Shown here: piece after piece, positions 25,473 through 32,912 of the stretch
Layout: each line of letters starts with the position of its first letter
How positions within the stretch are numbered: the stretch's first letter is position 1
NCBI GenBank assembly: GCA_903848465.1
Contig: CAINGK010000174.1
Coordinates: 1 to 36,194, forward strand
Reading direction: 5' to 3'
DNA from: an uncultured Verrucomicrobiota bacterium
Lineage (GTDB): Bacteria; Verrucomicrobiota; Verrucomicrobiia; Verrucomicrobiales; Verrucomicrobiaceae
Length of the DNA: 36,194 nt
Translations under genes and position numbers: made by a program
The notes under the pieces: generated by a model
Told to the model about the DNA's origin: nothing
Databases searched by the model: none
Seen by the model: only the letters and a program-made list of their open reading frames with translations

Positions 25473-26801
25473 TCATGCCTTCCCGGCTCTCTTATTGAAC
25501 CACTTCACGGCCTCTACATCGTCTTGGGGAACGCCGTCGCCAAGCATGTAACAGACTCCCACGCTGGTTTGCGCCTCAGCATGTCCTTGCTCGGCTGCTT
25601 TGCGGTACCACTTCACGGCCTCTACGTGATCTTGGGGAACGCCTTTTCCTGCGCCGTAACAGATTCCCAATCTGAATTGTGCCTCAGCAAATCCTTGCCC
25701 TGCTGCTTTGAGGTACCACCTCACGGCCTCCACCTCGTTTTGAGGAACACCTTTGCCAAACTCGTAACAGGCTCCCAAGTTATATTGCGCCTGAACAAAT
25801 CCTTGCCCTGCTGCTATGAGATACCACTTCACGGCCTCCACCTCGTCTTGTGAAACCCCTTCACCATATGCGTACGCGCAGCCCAAGTTATATTGCGCCT
25901 CCGCATGTCCTTGCTCGGCTGCTCTGCGGTACCACTTCACGGCCTCTACATCGTCTTGGTGCACGCCTTTTCCTTCGTGGTAACAAAACCCCAATTCAGT
26001 TTGTGCTTTTGCAAAACCCTGCACGGCTGCTTCGCGATACCAGTTCACGGCCTCTACATCGCTTTGGGGAACTCTTTCGCCACGCGAGTAGAAGTCCCCC
26101 AAAAGATATTGTGACTCCGCACTTCCTAGTGCGGCTGATTTGAGGTGCCACTTCCACGCAGCCTCTAGATCATCAATGTTCCCCATCTGCTCTTCAGGTA
26201 GGACTCGGGACTCCGAAGTCTCTGTTTTTAGATGTATTTTTTGGCCGCATTTGCTGCATTGCCATTTAGGGGGATTCGGCCATGGGATTCCACCATAAAC
26301 GATCAGGCCCGCCTCATGCCTTCGTTCAAGTGTTGGGCATTCAGCAGGGTCGCCATAGAGAATGGTCGCAACAGGACGGTGCCCACATGAAGGGCAGTGG
26401 CGGGGTTTCCTGGCGCAAGCCATGATCTTTTTTGGGGCGGATTCTGAACTGTCCATGCCGTGATTTTCCGCAAACCCTGGAGACGCTTTTGAGTGGGCGG
26501 CCTGTTCCCTCCACAGATAGAGAAATATCGGCCATATCAGCGCGACACCGCAAAAGAAGCGAATTTTCGAGCCTCGTCTTTGCTCTGGTCCACACGAAAT
26601 CGAATCCAAAAATGAACTCACTCTCCATTGTATTCGAGCCGCTCGTGAGAGGGCGACCACAGTTCCAGCAACAAAGTAAAGAAGGATCAACGCAGGGATC
26701 ATTGGGTGATCCTCACATATCGCCTGAACGAAAACAAGCGTGACGCGTAATAGCTCGATTCCTCCGCTCCGGGTGGTCTCATACCCTTCACTTGAACTCA
26801 T
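25473..26801 (-). CDS. Sel1-repeat membrane protein with zinc-ribbon motif (6 repeats)
   Basis: The product of up to 442 residues has two N-terminal membrane helices (MIPALILLYFVAGTVVAL; FFCGVALIWPIFLYLW). A CPSCGHRP ... CSKCGQK pair follows that fits a zinc ribbon. Then come six Sel1-like repeats of 36 residues (pattern GxAxAQ..LG.CY..GxGVPQDDVEAVKWYRKAAEQ), ending close to the C-terminus. The ATG at 26801 overlaps the stop of the larger Sel1 gene by 14 nt; an ATG at 26702 directly before the first helix is an alternative. Sel1 repeats mediate protein-protein contacts. The pair probably forms an operon. The partner is unknown. Confidence 0.85.
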   Translation of the reverse strand: MSSSEGYETTRSGGIELLRVTLVFVQAICEDHPMIPALILLYFVAGTVVALSRAARIQWRVSSFLDSISCGPEQRRGSKIRFFCGVALIWPIFLYLWREQAAHSKASPGFAENHGMDSSESAPKKIMACARKPRHCPSCGHRPVATILYGDPAECPTLERRHEAGLIVYGGIPWPNPPKWQCSKCGQKIHLKTETSESRVLPEEQMGNIDDLEAAWKWHLKSAALGSAESQYLLGDFYSRGERVPQSDVEAVNWYREAAVQGFAKAQTELGFCYHEGKGVHQDDVEAVKWYRRAAEQGHAEAQYNLGCAYAYGEGVSQDEVEAVKWYLIAAGQGFVQAQYNLGACYEFGKGVPQNEVEAVRWYLKAAGQGFAEAQFRLGICYGAGKGVPQDHVEAVKWYRKAAEQGHAEAQTSVGVCYMLGDGVPQDDVEAVKWFNKRAGKA

Positions 26802-29800
26802 CCGCCCTTCGATGCGCCTCCGCGATCTGCTCAGGCGTCATTTCCTTCTCAATATTTGAGAGCGATTTCACGGAAAGTTCGTCTTGTTGAGCTGCGGCCA
26901 AAATAAACCATTTCGCCGCCTCTATAATATCTTTCGGCAGCCCCACGCTATAGCTGTAACAGATGCCCAATCTATATTGCGCCTCGGCATGTCCTTGTTC
27001 TGCGGCTTTGCGGAACCAACTCACGGCCTCTACATCGTCTTGGCGCACGCCTTCTCCTTTGTGGTAGCACCAGCCATATCTACTTTGCGCCACTGCAAGT
27101 CCTTGTTCTGCGGCTTTGCGGTACCACTTCACGGCTTCTACATCGTCTTTGAGAACGCCTCTTCCATAGTGGTAACAGACTCCCAGGTTATTTTGTGCTT
27201 TGGCATCTCCTTGTTCTGCGGCTTTTCGGTACCACTTCATGGCCTCTACCTCGTCTTTAGGAACCCCTGCACCATTACCATAGCGGACTCCCAGCCTATT
27301 TTGCGCCTCGGCAAATCCTTGCTCGGCTGCCTTGCGGTACCAACTCGCGGCCTCTACATCGTCTGGGGGTACGCCTTCTCCATTGTGATAGCACCTGCCC
27401 AAGTTAAATTGTGCATATGCAAATTTTTGTTCGGCTGCTTTGCGGAACCACTTCACAGCTTCTAGGTCGTCCTTAGCGACAAGCACGCCATCACGGTAAC
27501 ACATTCCCAAGTAGTTTTGTGCAGGGGCTAATCCTTGCTCGGCTGCTTTGTGGTACCACTTCACCGCTTCTGCATAGTCTTGAGAGATGCCTAGGCCATG
27601 ATCGTAACAGATTGCCAAGGTATTTTGCGCCTCGGCATGTCCTTGTTCTGCGGCTTTGCGGAACCACCTCACGCCCTCTACCTCGTCTTGGAGAACGCCT
27701 TCGCCTCTGTGGTAGCAGTGTCCCAAGTTATCTTGTGCTGTGGCATCGCCTTGTTCAGCGGCTTTGCGATACCACCTCACGGCCTCCACATTATCTTGAG
27801 GAACGCCTTCGCCACGTTGGTAATGTGCTCCCAAAGTATTCTGTGCTATGGCATGTCCTTGCTCGGCTGCTTTGCGGAACCACTTCACGGCTTCCACGTC
27901 GTCTTGAGGAACTCCTTCTCCTTCGTGGTAACAAAACCCCAATTCATTTTGCGCCTCGGCAAGTCCTTGCTCGGCTGCTTTTCGGTACCACCTCACTGCC
28001 TCGACTTCGTCCTTGAAAACTCCAAGGCCATCTTGGTAACAGAGTCCCAAGTCAACTTGTGCTACAGCCAATCCTTGCTCGGCTGCTTTGCGATACCACT
28101 TCACAGCTTCAACTTTGTCTTGGACCACACCTTCACCTGCATAGTAATGGACTCCCAAATTGTATTGCGCATTGCCATGTCCTTGCCCGGCTGACTCGCG
28201 AAACCACTTCACGGCCTCTACATCGTCTTGGCGTACTCCTTCTCCTTTGTGGTAACACATTCCCAAGTAATTTTGTGCAGTGGCTAATCCTTGCTCGGCT
28301 GCTTTGCGATACCACTTCACGGCCTCTACATCGTCTTTGGAAACGTCTTTCCCGTCATAGTATGTTTTTCCCAGCCGAAACTGAGCCTCTTTTTCCCCCT
28401 GCTCCGCTCGGCTCCTGATCTCTGCAATGGGAGCATTCTCAGCGAGTGCGGCTAAGGGGGCAGGGGTAATGACGTTTAGAGTGTGATAATTCGATCCAGT
28501 TTGTGAACCGTGAAGCGGCTTTGCAGTTTGAGCGCTATAAATTCCGAATCCTATCAATCCTGCAATAATCAAACAGAAAACGGCCAATAGAATCATTGAA
28601 GATCTATATTCTCGCGCAAAAACATACCCTTCAAGATACTTGTAATTCAAACCGGAAAATCTCACGCCCTTGAGTTCTTCATAAAGCTCTGTGATGATTT
28701 TAGCCTGCTGTTTGCCGGATACATATTTGTCGGATATTGCGGCATCTGCGATTCTGAGTGTTTTTACATGTGCGTCATGTAATAAAAGCCAACCATCAAG
28801 ACGGTACATTGCGTCTTGAACACGCATGTTTAATTGATTCCAAGCCTCGCCCTGGTTGACCAGTGCCTGACATTCAAACCATGCCAGAGATTCGGGCGTA
28901 TCGTCTTTTACTGCGGCAGCAAGCGGCTGCTTCAAATGACCCGCCCCCCACTCTGAGGGTTGAATTTCACTGCGCAATTTGTTAGCCGCCGTTTGAAACT
29001 CTGCCAACGCCTGCGGGAGGGCCTTCGTAAGGGTCTCCATTTCGGCGCGATTCCCGACTTGCACATCTCTTGATGCGGCTGCTTTTTGCTTTGGAACTTC
29101 CGCCAGCAAGCCCTCAATTTTGCTCATGTGCTGAGAAATCACGGCCCTCCACGCGCCCAATCGGGCAGCACTATGGGCAAGTGCAGCATCTTTTTCTGCG
29201 GCTGCTTGAGCGACCAAAGTGGCAGCGCGTTCGCGGGTGTAAGCTGCTTCTGCCCGCGCCTGATCTCCTTCAGCTTCTGAGAAGCATTTCAACCAGAGTG
29301 CTTCATGCCTAAAGCCAGTCTTCTTTTCTTTGGCAAGCAGTTCAAAGGCGGACAATTCGGCAGGCTCCGTGATCCCTAAAAGGGGTGCTGGAGAATTCGG
29401 ACTGGCACTCGAAGGCAACGGTTTTGAAGCCCGTGTGGAAGGGGCGGCTGATTTAGCCAAAGTCTGAGCGCTGGTGTTTTGAACGCCTGGCGCGGAAGCA
29501 TTGCTTGTTTGTTCTGTGGCTGAGTCAGAGCCGGTGCGGCGAATTGCCCTCCAGACGGCAAAAAGAATGAAGTAAAAAATCACGTCGGGAATGAAACCCA
29601 GCCTAAACCCAGCAGCCCTTACGAGTGACTTGGCTAAAACGCAGACAACAAACAGGGTGAAACAGACGATGAATGCGAGCGCGGTTCGCTTGGTTTTCCG
29701 AGTCCTGGCACCTTTTGTGATAGACCAGCCAGCTAACGGATTACCATCTTTCGCCACCAGCCAAAGCGCCGCCGTCACTAGGGAAGCCACAAGCATCTGA

Positions 29801-30003
29801 ATTCCAAGCAATTGGAAATTAACCGTGTTGCTGCTGGAGTTAGTGGTGCCGGGCAAGGTGGCATCCCAGATGCACCTGTAACCCATGTCTTGTGTGAGCG
29901 TGCCATTAGTGCGCAGCGTATTGCGCTGGTACGGCGGAATGAGGAACATTACGAGGATGACAGCCGCGTACAGGGAGAGGATGATTTTTTGCAGCTTGTT
30001 CAT
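26788..30003 (-). CDS. Large Sel1-repeat membrane protein (14 repeats)
   Basis: The 1071-residue protein starts MNKLQKIILSLYAAVILVMF; the frame is open to 30171 but the ATG at 30001-30003 starts the first helix. There are four N-terminal membrane helices within about 160 residues, then a Ser/Pro/Ala-rich linker and a helical Lys/Glu/Ala region with coiled-coil character (about 260-450). A fifth helix (MILLAVFCLIIAGLIGFGIY) follows. Fourteen consecutive 36-residue Sel1-like repeats fill about 530-1035, ending with EMTPEQIAEAHRRADEFK. The repeats are nearly identical at the DNA level (108-bp period). It lies in lower-GC DNA than purL or the moxR operon, suggesting transfer. The repeat domain would face one side of the membrane as a binding scaffold; this is an inference. 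Confidence 0.85.
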   Translation of the reverse strand: MNKLQKIILSLYAAVILVMFLIPPYQRNTLRTNGTLTQDMGYRCIWDATLPGTTNSSSNTVNFQLLGIQMLVASLVTAALWLVAKDGNPLAGWSITKGARTRKTKRTALAFIVCFTLFVVCVLAKSLVRAAGFRLGFIPDVIFYFILFAVWRAIRRTGSDSATEQTSNASAPGVQNTSAQTLAKSAAPSTRASKPLPSSASPNSPAPLLGITEPAELSAFELLAKEKKTGFRHEALWLKCFSEAEGDQARAEAAYTRERAATLVAQAAAEKDAALAHSAARLGAWRAVISQHMSKIEGLLAEVPKQKAAASRDVQVGNRAEMETLTKALPQALAEFQTAANKLRSEIQPSEWGAGHLKQPLAAAVKDDTPESLAWFECQALVNQGEAWNQLNMRVQDAMYRLDGWLLLHDAHVKTLRIADAAISDKYVSGKQQAKIITELYEELKGVRFSGLNYKYLEGYVFAREYRSSMILLAVFCLIIAGLIGFGIYSAQTAKPLHGSQTGSNYHTLNVITPAPLAALAENAPIAEIRSRAEQGEKEAQFRLGKTYYDGKDVSKDDVEAVKWYRKAAEQGLATAQNYLGMCYHKGEGVRQDDVEAVKWFRESAGQGHGNAQYNLGVHYYAGEGVVQDKVEAVKWYRKAAEQGLAVAQVDLGLCYQDGLGVFKDEVEAVRWYRKAAEQGLAEAQNELGFCYHEGEGVPQDDVEAVKWFRKAAEQGHAIAQNTLGAHYQRGEGVPQDNVEAVRWYRKAAEQGDATAQDNLGHCYHRGEGVLQDEVEGVRWFRKAAEQGHAEAQNTLAICYDHGLGISQDYAEAVKWYHKAAEQGLAPAQNYLGMCYRDGVLVAKDDLEAVKWFRKAAEQKFAYAQFNLGRCYHNGEGVPPDDVEAASWYRKAAEQGFAEAQNRLGVRYGNGAGVPKDEVEAMKWYRKAAEQGDAKAQNNLGVCYHYGRGVLKDDVEAVKWYRKAAEQGLAVAQSRYGWCYHKGEGVRQDDVEAVSWFRKAAEQGHAEAQYRLGICYSYSVGLPKDIIEAAKWFILAAAQQDELSVKSLSNIEKEMTPEQIAEAHRRADEFK

Positions 30004-30184
30004 AGGCTCAACTGTTTGTTTTGAAACGCTACCCATGGCCGATGAGGGCACAAGCCCTGATGTGCCGAGGGGTCTCTGAAAATGAGCCGGGTGTACAGCC
30101 CCCCCTTTTTTCTCGCCCGCCCAGCATTCCGACAGAGTGCGCAGGGTATCGAAATCCTGACCGCCAGCCAAAGCAAGAAGGAGT

Positions 30185-30345
30185 CATAATTTTTTGCAGC
30201 CCTTCCTTGGCCCCTTTCCCCGTTTACTCTGCTTTGCTCTTTCTTTCCTGCATTGACTGTGAAAATTTCGCCTTAACCCGGTGCATGTGTAAAGTTGGAA
30301 AAAGTGAGCGACTGGACGGTGGTTTCTGTTCGTGTCGTCCAGTGC
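30185..30345 (+). repeat. Dispersed repeat, copy 2
   Basis: This is the partner of 1355-1545, with the 29-nt identical block at 30258-30286. Similar sequence continues patchily to about 30560. It lies between the start of the large Sel1 gene and the tRNA-Thr fragment. Short frames on both strands have no supporting evidence as genes. Apart from this repeat, the small hairpin at 30573-30603 and the tRNA fragment, I see nothing in 30004-30841. Confidence 0.75.
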
Positions 30346-30572
30346 TCAACCTCAATAGCCACCCGAAGGTTTGAAACTTAATAGTGGGTTCAGGATTTTG
30401 AGTGAAAAAACTGGTACGGGGCTGTACAGGTGAGGAGAGAATCGCGTTCAAACGCCATAGGCGACCCGCGCCGCCGTCTCTGCCCCTGCTCTCTTGGCTC
30501 GCTGTGCCGCTGTGGCGCTCCTATCCCCCGGCACACCGCGACGAGGGCACTGTGACACCACCAGTTTTTTCG

Positions 30573-30603
30573 TCCGCTTAGAATCCGCTTATTTTAGCGG
30601 ATT
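30573..30603. repeat. Small inverted repeat with doubled arm
   Basis: TCCGCTTA occurs at 30573-30580 and again at 30584-30591, followed by the inverse TAGCGGA (30595-30601). AATCCGCT and AGCGGATT form an 8-bp stem. It lies about 90 nt from the tRNA-Thr fragment. Confidence 0.55.
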
Positions 30604-30695
30604 TCGTGCCTCTTGGTGCCGCCCGATGCTTTGTTATGCATTCCACCCTTTGAGGCTGGAACCCTTGATTTACAGGCTTTCCAGCCGTTTCACGA

Positions 30696-30749
30696 TGGAG
30701 CCAGCAGTCGGGGTCGAACCGACGACCTGCGGTTTACAAAACCGCTGCA
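30696..30749 (-). other. 3' half of tRNA-Thr(TGT): displaced attachment site
   Basis: On the minus strand the sequence reads GCGGT-TTTGTAA-ACCGC (anticodon arm, anticodon TGT), then the variable loop, T arm CGTCGG..CCCGAC-type, TGCTGGC, discriminator T and CCA. The expected 5' half (acceptor GCCAGCA and D arm) is absent; AT-rich sequence leading to the integrase gene takes its place. This is what remains at one end of an island integrated into a tRNA-Thr gene. By the usual geometry the island lies on the high-coordinate side, and an intact tRNA-Thr(TGT) is expected at its other end, outside the window. Confidence 0.8.
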
Positions 30750-30780
30750 TCCCCTTATTTTACAGAGCACAAATGAAACC

Positions 30781-30802
30781 GTAATGGTTTTGTAATGGTT
30801 TT
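30781..30802 (+). repeat. Two 11-bp tandem repeats at the attachment site
   Basis: GTAATGGTTTT is repeated twice without mismatch. The word GGTTTTGTAA spanning the junction (30786-30795) also occurs on the other strand within the tRNA-Thr anticodon arm. Paired inverse copies of such a word are expected of integrase core-type sites, so this is a candidate binding site for the adjacent integrase. Confidence 0.5.
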
Positions 30803-30841
30803 TGTTGCGGTTTCGCGCAGACTCACGCAGGTTGCTGCAAG

Positions 30842-32002
30842 ATGAAAGTCACCATCAAGCCGGTAAAAGGACACCCGCATTACAAGTTCCGCGCCACATT
30901 CTCCCAGGGCGGCACCTACCAGCAGAAATATTTCAAGACCAGGGTGGAGGCAAAGAGCTTCGCGGACGCCAAGACCGTCGAACTGGAGAACGTTGGCATT
31001 GCCGAGCGCGGCGTGACTCCCGATGAATTCCGCGCCCTGCTCTCCGCCCGCAAGCTCAGTGTGGCACTCAAGGCCGAGCACATCACCGACGAGTTCTCAT
31101 TCAAGGCAGCCGTCGAATTCTACGCCGCCTTTCTCCGCCAGACGAAATCCAGCGTCACGGTTAAGCATGCCGTGGCAAAGTTTCTCGACTGGAAAGAGCG
31201 GAAAAAGCAAAGCGCCGTTCACCTGCGGAATCTCACCAGCCGCGCCCAGGCCTTCGAGGCAGTGCATGGCAAACGCATCTTGGCGACGATCACCAAAGAC
31301 GATGTGGAGAGCTACCTCGCCAGCATCGACGGCACGGCGCGCACCCAGATCAATCACCGCCTCGTGCTCTCCAATCTGTTCAACTTCGCCGTTGGCAAGA
31401 AGTGGATGGCCGCAAACCCCACCGCAGCAGTTGAAATCGAGGCCGACGAGAAACCACCCGGCATCTTGTCACCAGATCAAGTTTCCCAATTCCTTCAAAG
31501 CGCCGACGCTCGCATTGTCCCCGCCTATGCCGTCGCCTTTTTCGGTGGCTTGCGTGAGGCAGAGATTGCCCGCCTCGACTGGCAAGACATCAAGCTGGAG
31601 CGCGGCCACATTGACCTATCAGCCACCAAGACCAAGACCGGGCAGCGTCGCCTTGTCGCCATCACGCCAAACCTGAAAGCATGGCTGGAACCCCACCGCC
31701 AAAAGTCCGGCCTCATGCGTCCTTCGGATCAAGTATTCCGCAAATGCCGCGAAGCCGCATGCCTTGCCGCTGGCATCGAGGCATGGCCGCACAACGCCGC
31801 CCGTCACTGCTTTGGCTCCTACCACTACGCCGCGCACCAGAACGCAGCCAAGACAGCCTCAGAGCTAGGTCATAGTGATACCGTGCTCCTGTTCAAGAAT
31901 TACCGCGAGATTGCCACCAAGGAGGAAGGCGAGGCCTATTTCCAGATCATGCCAGAGAAGGCCATGCCGCCGAACATCATTCCCATGGGAAAGGTGGCAT
32001 GA
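30842..32002 (+). CDS. Tyrosine recombinase / island integrase
   Basis: The 386-residue protein has an N-terminal arm/core-binding region (to about 190) and a C-terminal catalytic domain. The catalytic residues are visible: Arg238 in FGGLREAEIARLDW, the PHNAARHCFGSYH box (His317, Arg321), His344 in LGHSD, and nucleophile Tyr354 in FKNYRE. The start ATG at 30842 lies directly after the att repeats, as usual for tRNA-directed integrases. It catalyses site-specific integration and excision of the island, most likely at tRNA-Thr(TGT). All catalytic residues are present, so it may be active. Confidence 0.93.
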   Translation: MKVTIKPVKGHPHYKFRATFSQGGTYQQKYFKTRVEAKSFADAKTVELENVGIAERGVTPDEFRALLSARKLSVALKAEHITDEFSFKAAVEFYAAFLRQTKSSVTVKHAVAKFLDWKERKKQSAVHLRNLTSRAQAFEAVHGKRILATITKDDVESYLASIDGTARTQINHRLVLSNLFNFAVGKKWMAANPTAAVEIEADEKPPGILSPDQVSQFLQSADARIVPAYAVAFFGGLREAEIARLDWQDIKLERGHIDLSATKTKTGQRRLVAITPNLKAWLEPHRQKSGLMRPSDQVFRKCREAACLAAGIEAWPHNAARHCFGSYHYAAHQNAAKTASELGHSDTVLLFKNYREIATKEEGEAYFQIMPEKAMPPNIIPMGKVA

Positions 32003-32252
32003 AGCCGTAATGGGTGAGATACGCTGACTCATGGCGAAGTGACTGCATCCACTGACCTAGAATTGGGACGTTTTGTGGGACATTTTCTGGCCTTTTTAGT
32101 GGTGTGCTTTTCAGCCATCTGTGAAGCGTAGAGCGTGGTATTCCGAGCTTTTGTGCTGTCCCACATATTGTCCCATTTTTTTGAATCCAGCGTTGGGCTT
32201 TTGAGATACTATTTATACCCTCCCCCACCGCGTACGAAATGTGCTGCCTCAT
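31977..32252 (-). CDS. Possible small helix-turn-helix protein
   Basis: The minus frame from ATG 32250-32252 encodes about 91 residues beginning MRQHISYAVGEGINS. It has a clear HTH-like segment NGTICGTAQKLGIPRSTLHRWLK (about 30-52) resembling Fis/Psq-type helices. It runs antisense into the last 26 nt of the integrase gene. The HTH segment is also conserved, with base changes, in the neighbouring copy (32272-32430), arguing for past or present coding. There is no good ribosome-binding site. It could instead be a by-product of the structured repeat it spans. Confidence 0.4.
   Translation of the reverse strand: MRQHISYAVGEGINSISKAQRWIQKNGTICGTAQKLGIPRSTLHRWLKSTPLKRPENVPQNVPILGQWMQSLRHESAYLTHYGFMPPFPWE
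32064..32175. repeat. Inverted 12-nt-period repeat array, copy A
   Basis: Left arm units start at 32064 (TGGGACGTTTTG), 32076 (TGGGACATTTTC) and 32088 (TGGCCTTTTTAG). The right arm carries GTCCCA at 32158 and 32170, again 12 nt apart. The roughly 60-nt spacer encodes the HTH segment on the minus strand. The 36 nt preceding the left arm (32023-32058) match those preceding copy B (32246-32281) with few differences, so A and B are tandem duplicates about 223 nt apart. Confidence 0.8.
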
Positions 32253-32271
32253 GGTGAAGCGGCTGCATCCA

Positions 32272-32430
32272 CTAACCTTTTGGCGGAGAAAGTGGCGCAG
32301 AATATGGCGCAGAATGTGGCGCATTTTGAAGTGGTTGTTTCACGCATCTACGAAGGGAAGAAGGCGGAATACCAAGGCGTTGAATTGCGCCACGAATTGC
32401 GCCAGAAATAGCGCCAGAAACTCCGCCGCA
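32272..32430 (-). pseudogene. Second helix-turn-helix copy, no start codon
   Basis: A minus frame between TAA (32431-32433) and TAG (32272-32274) encodes GAIRGAIQRLGIPPSSLRR and then a QNAPHSAPYSAPLSPPKG tail. It aligns with GTICGTAQKLGIPRSTLHR and the following NVPQNVPILG of the neighbouring copy. No start codon is present. The repetitive tail is the translation of the 12-nt repeat arm. Confidence 0.4.
32281..32427. repeat. Inverted 12-nt-period repeat array, copy B (4 + 4 units)
   Basis: The left arm has TGGCGG at 32281 and TGGCGC at 32293, 32305 and 32317, exactly 12 nt apart (full units such as TGGCGCAGAATA). The right arm mirrors it with GCGCCA at 32387, 32399 and 32411 and CCGCC(G) at 32423, again exactly 12 nt apart. 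The spacer is about 58 nt. The structure lies between the integrase and the excisionase-like gene. It could be a binding array, a hairpin or an origin-like element. Confidence 0.85.
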
Positions 32431-32533
32431 TTATCAGGACTCAGGGGCACTGCGCACAGCGCCACCAAGGCCGACGTAATCACTTGCAACTAATCGTTTG
32501 ACTTTTCCAAGGGAGGTTCACCCTATCTTGTCG

Positions 32534-32794
32534 ATGAAAAACTCGACCCCCTCTCGAAGTGAAGCGAGCCGCCCCATCGCGGCTGAAACCCTCGCCCCCC
32601 AAGAACCCTCCGCATCCCCATGGATAGACCGCCATGGCCTCGCGAAGTTCTTCAATGTCTCTGTCCGAACAGTGGACGGCTGGACGGCTCAAAACATCGT
32701 ACCCTTCCGGCGACTAGGCCGCCGAATCGTTTTCAGCGTGCCACGGGTAGAGGCCTCACTCGCCGCCTTTGATGTGAACTCCAAACATCCCTAA
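32534..32794 (+). CDS. Excisionase/MerR-type helix-turn-helix protein
   Basis: The 86-residue protein has a polar N-terminal 30 residues and then a winged-HTH segment: PWIDRHGLAKFFNVSVRTVDGWTAQNIVPFRRLGRRIVFSVPRVEASLAAF. This is the helix_turn_helix/excisionase type used by islands as recombination directionality factors or regulators. A strong GGGAGGT (32511-32517) lies upstream; ATG 32534 is preferred, though TTG 32528 has better spacing. It stands between the integrase and the primase, the common place for an Xis/regulator. Confidence 0.8.
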   Translation: MKNSTPSRSEASRPIAAETLAPQEPSASPWIDRHGLAKFFNVSVRTVDGWTAQNIVPFRRLGRRIVFSVPRVEASLAAFDVNSKHP

Positions 32795-32912
32795 CCCCAC
32801 CAACAACAAACCCGCTTCCAGTGGCGGAAAACGGGCTGCTGTTTACGGAGTTCAAGTACCGCGAAGAGTAGTCAGTTTCAGTCCATTGGCAAGTGAGACA
32901 ACACTTCTCCCT

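Noticed and set aside
27519..28194. Forward frames opposite the Sel1 repeats
   Set aside because: They are repetitive shadows of the minus-strand repeat gene with the same 108-bp period.
25473..30003. The regular 108-bp periodicity as a CRISPR array
   Set aside because: The period is continuous coding sequence for 36-residue Sel1 repeats with no alternating spacers.
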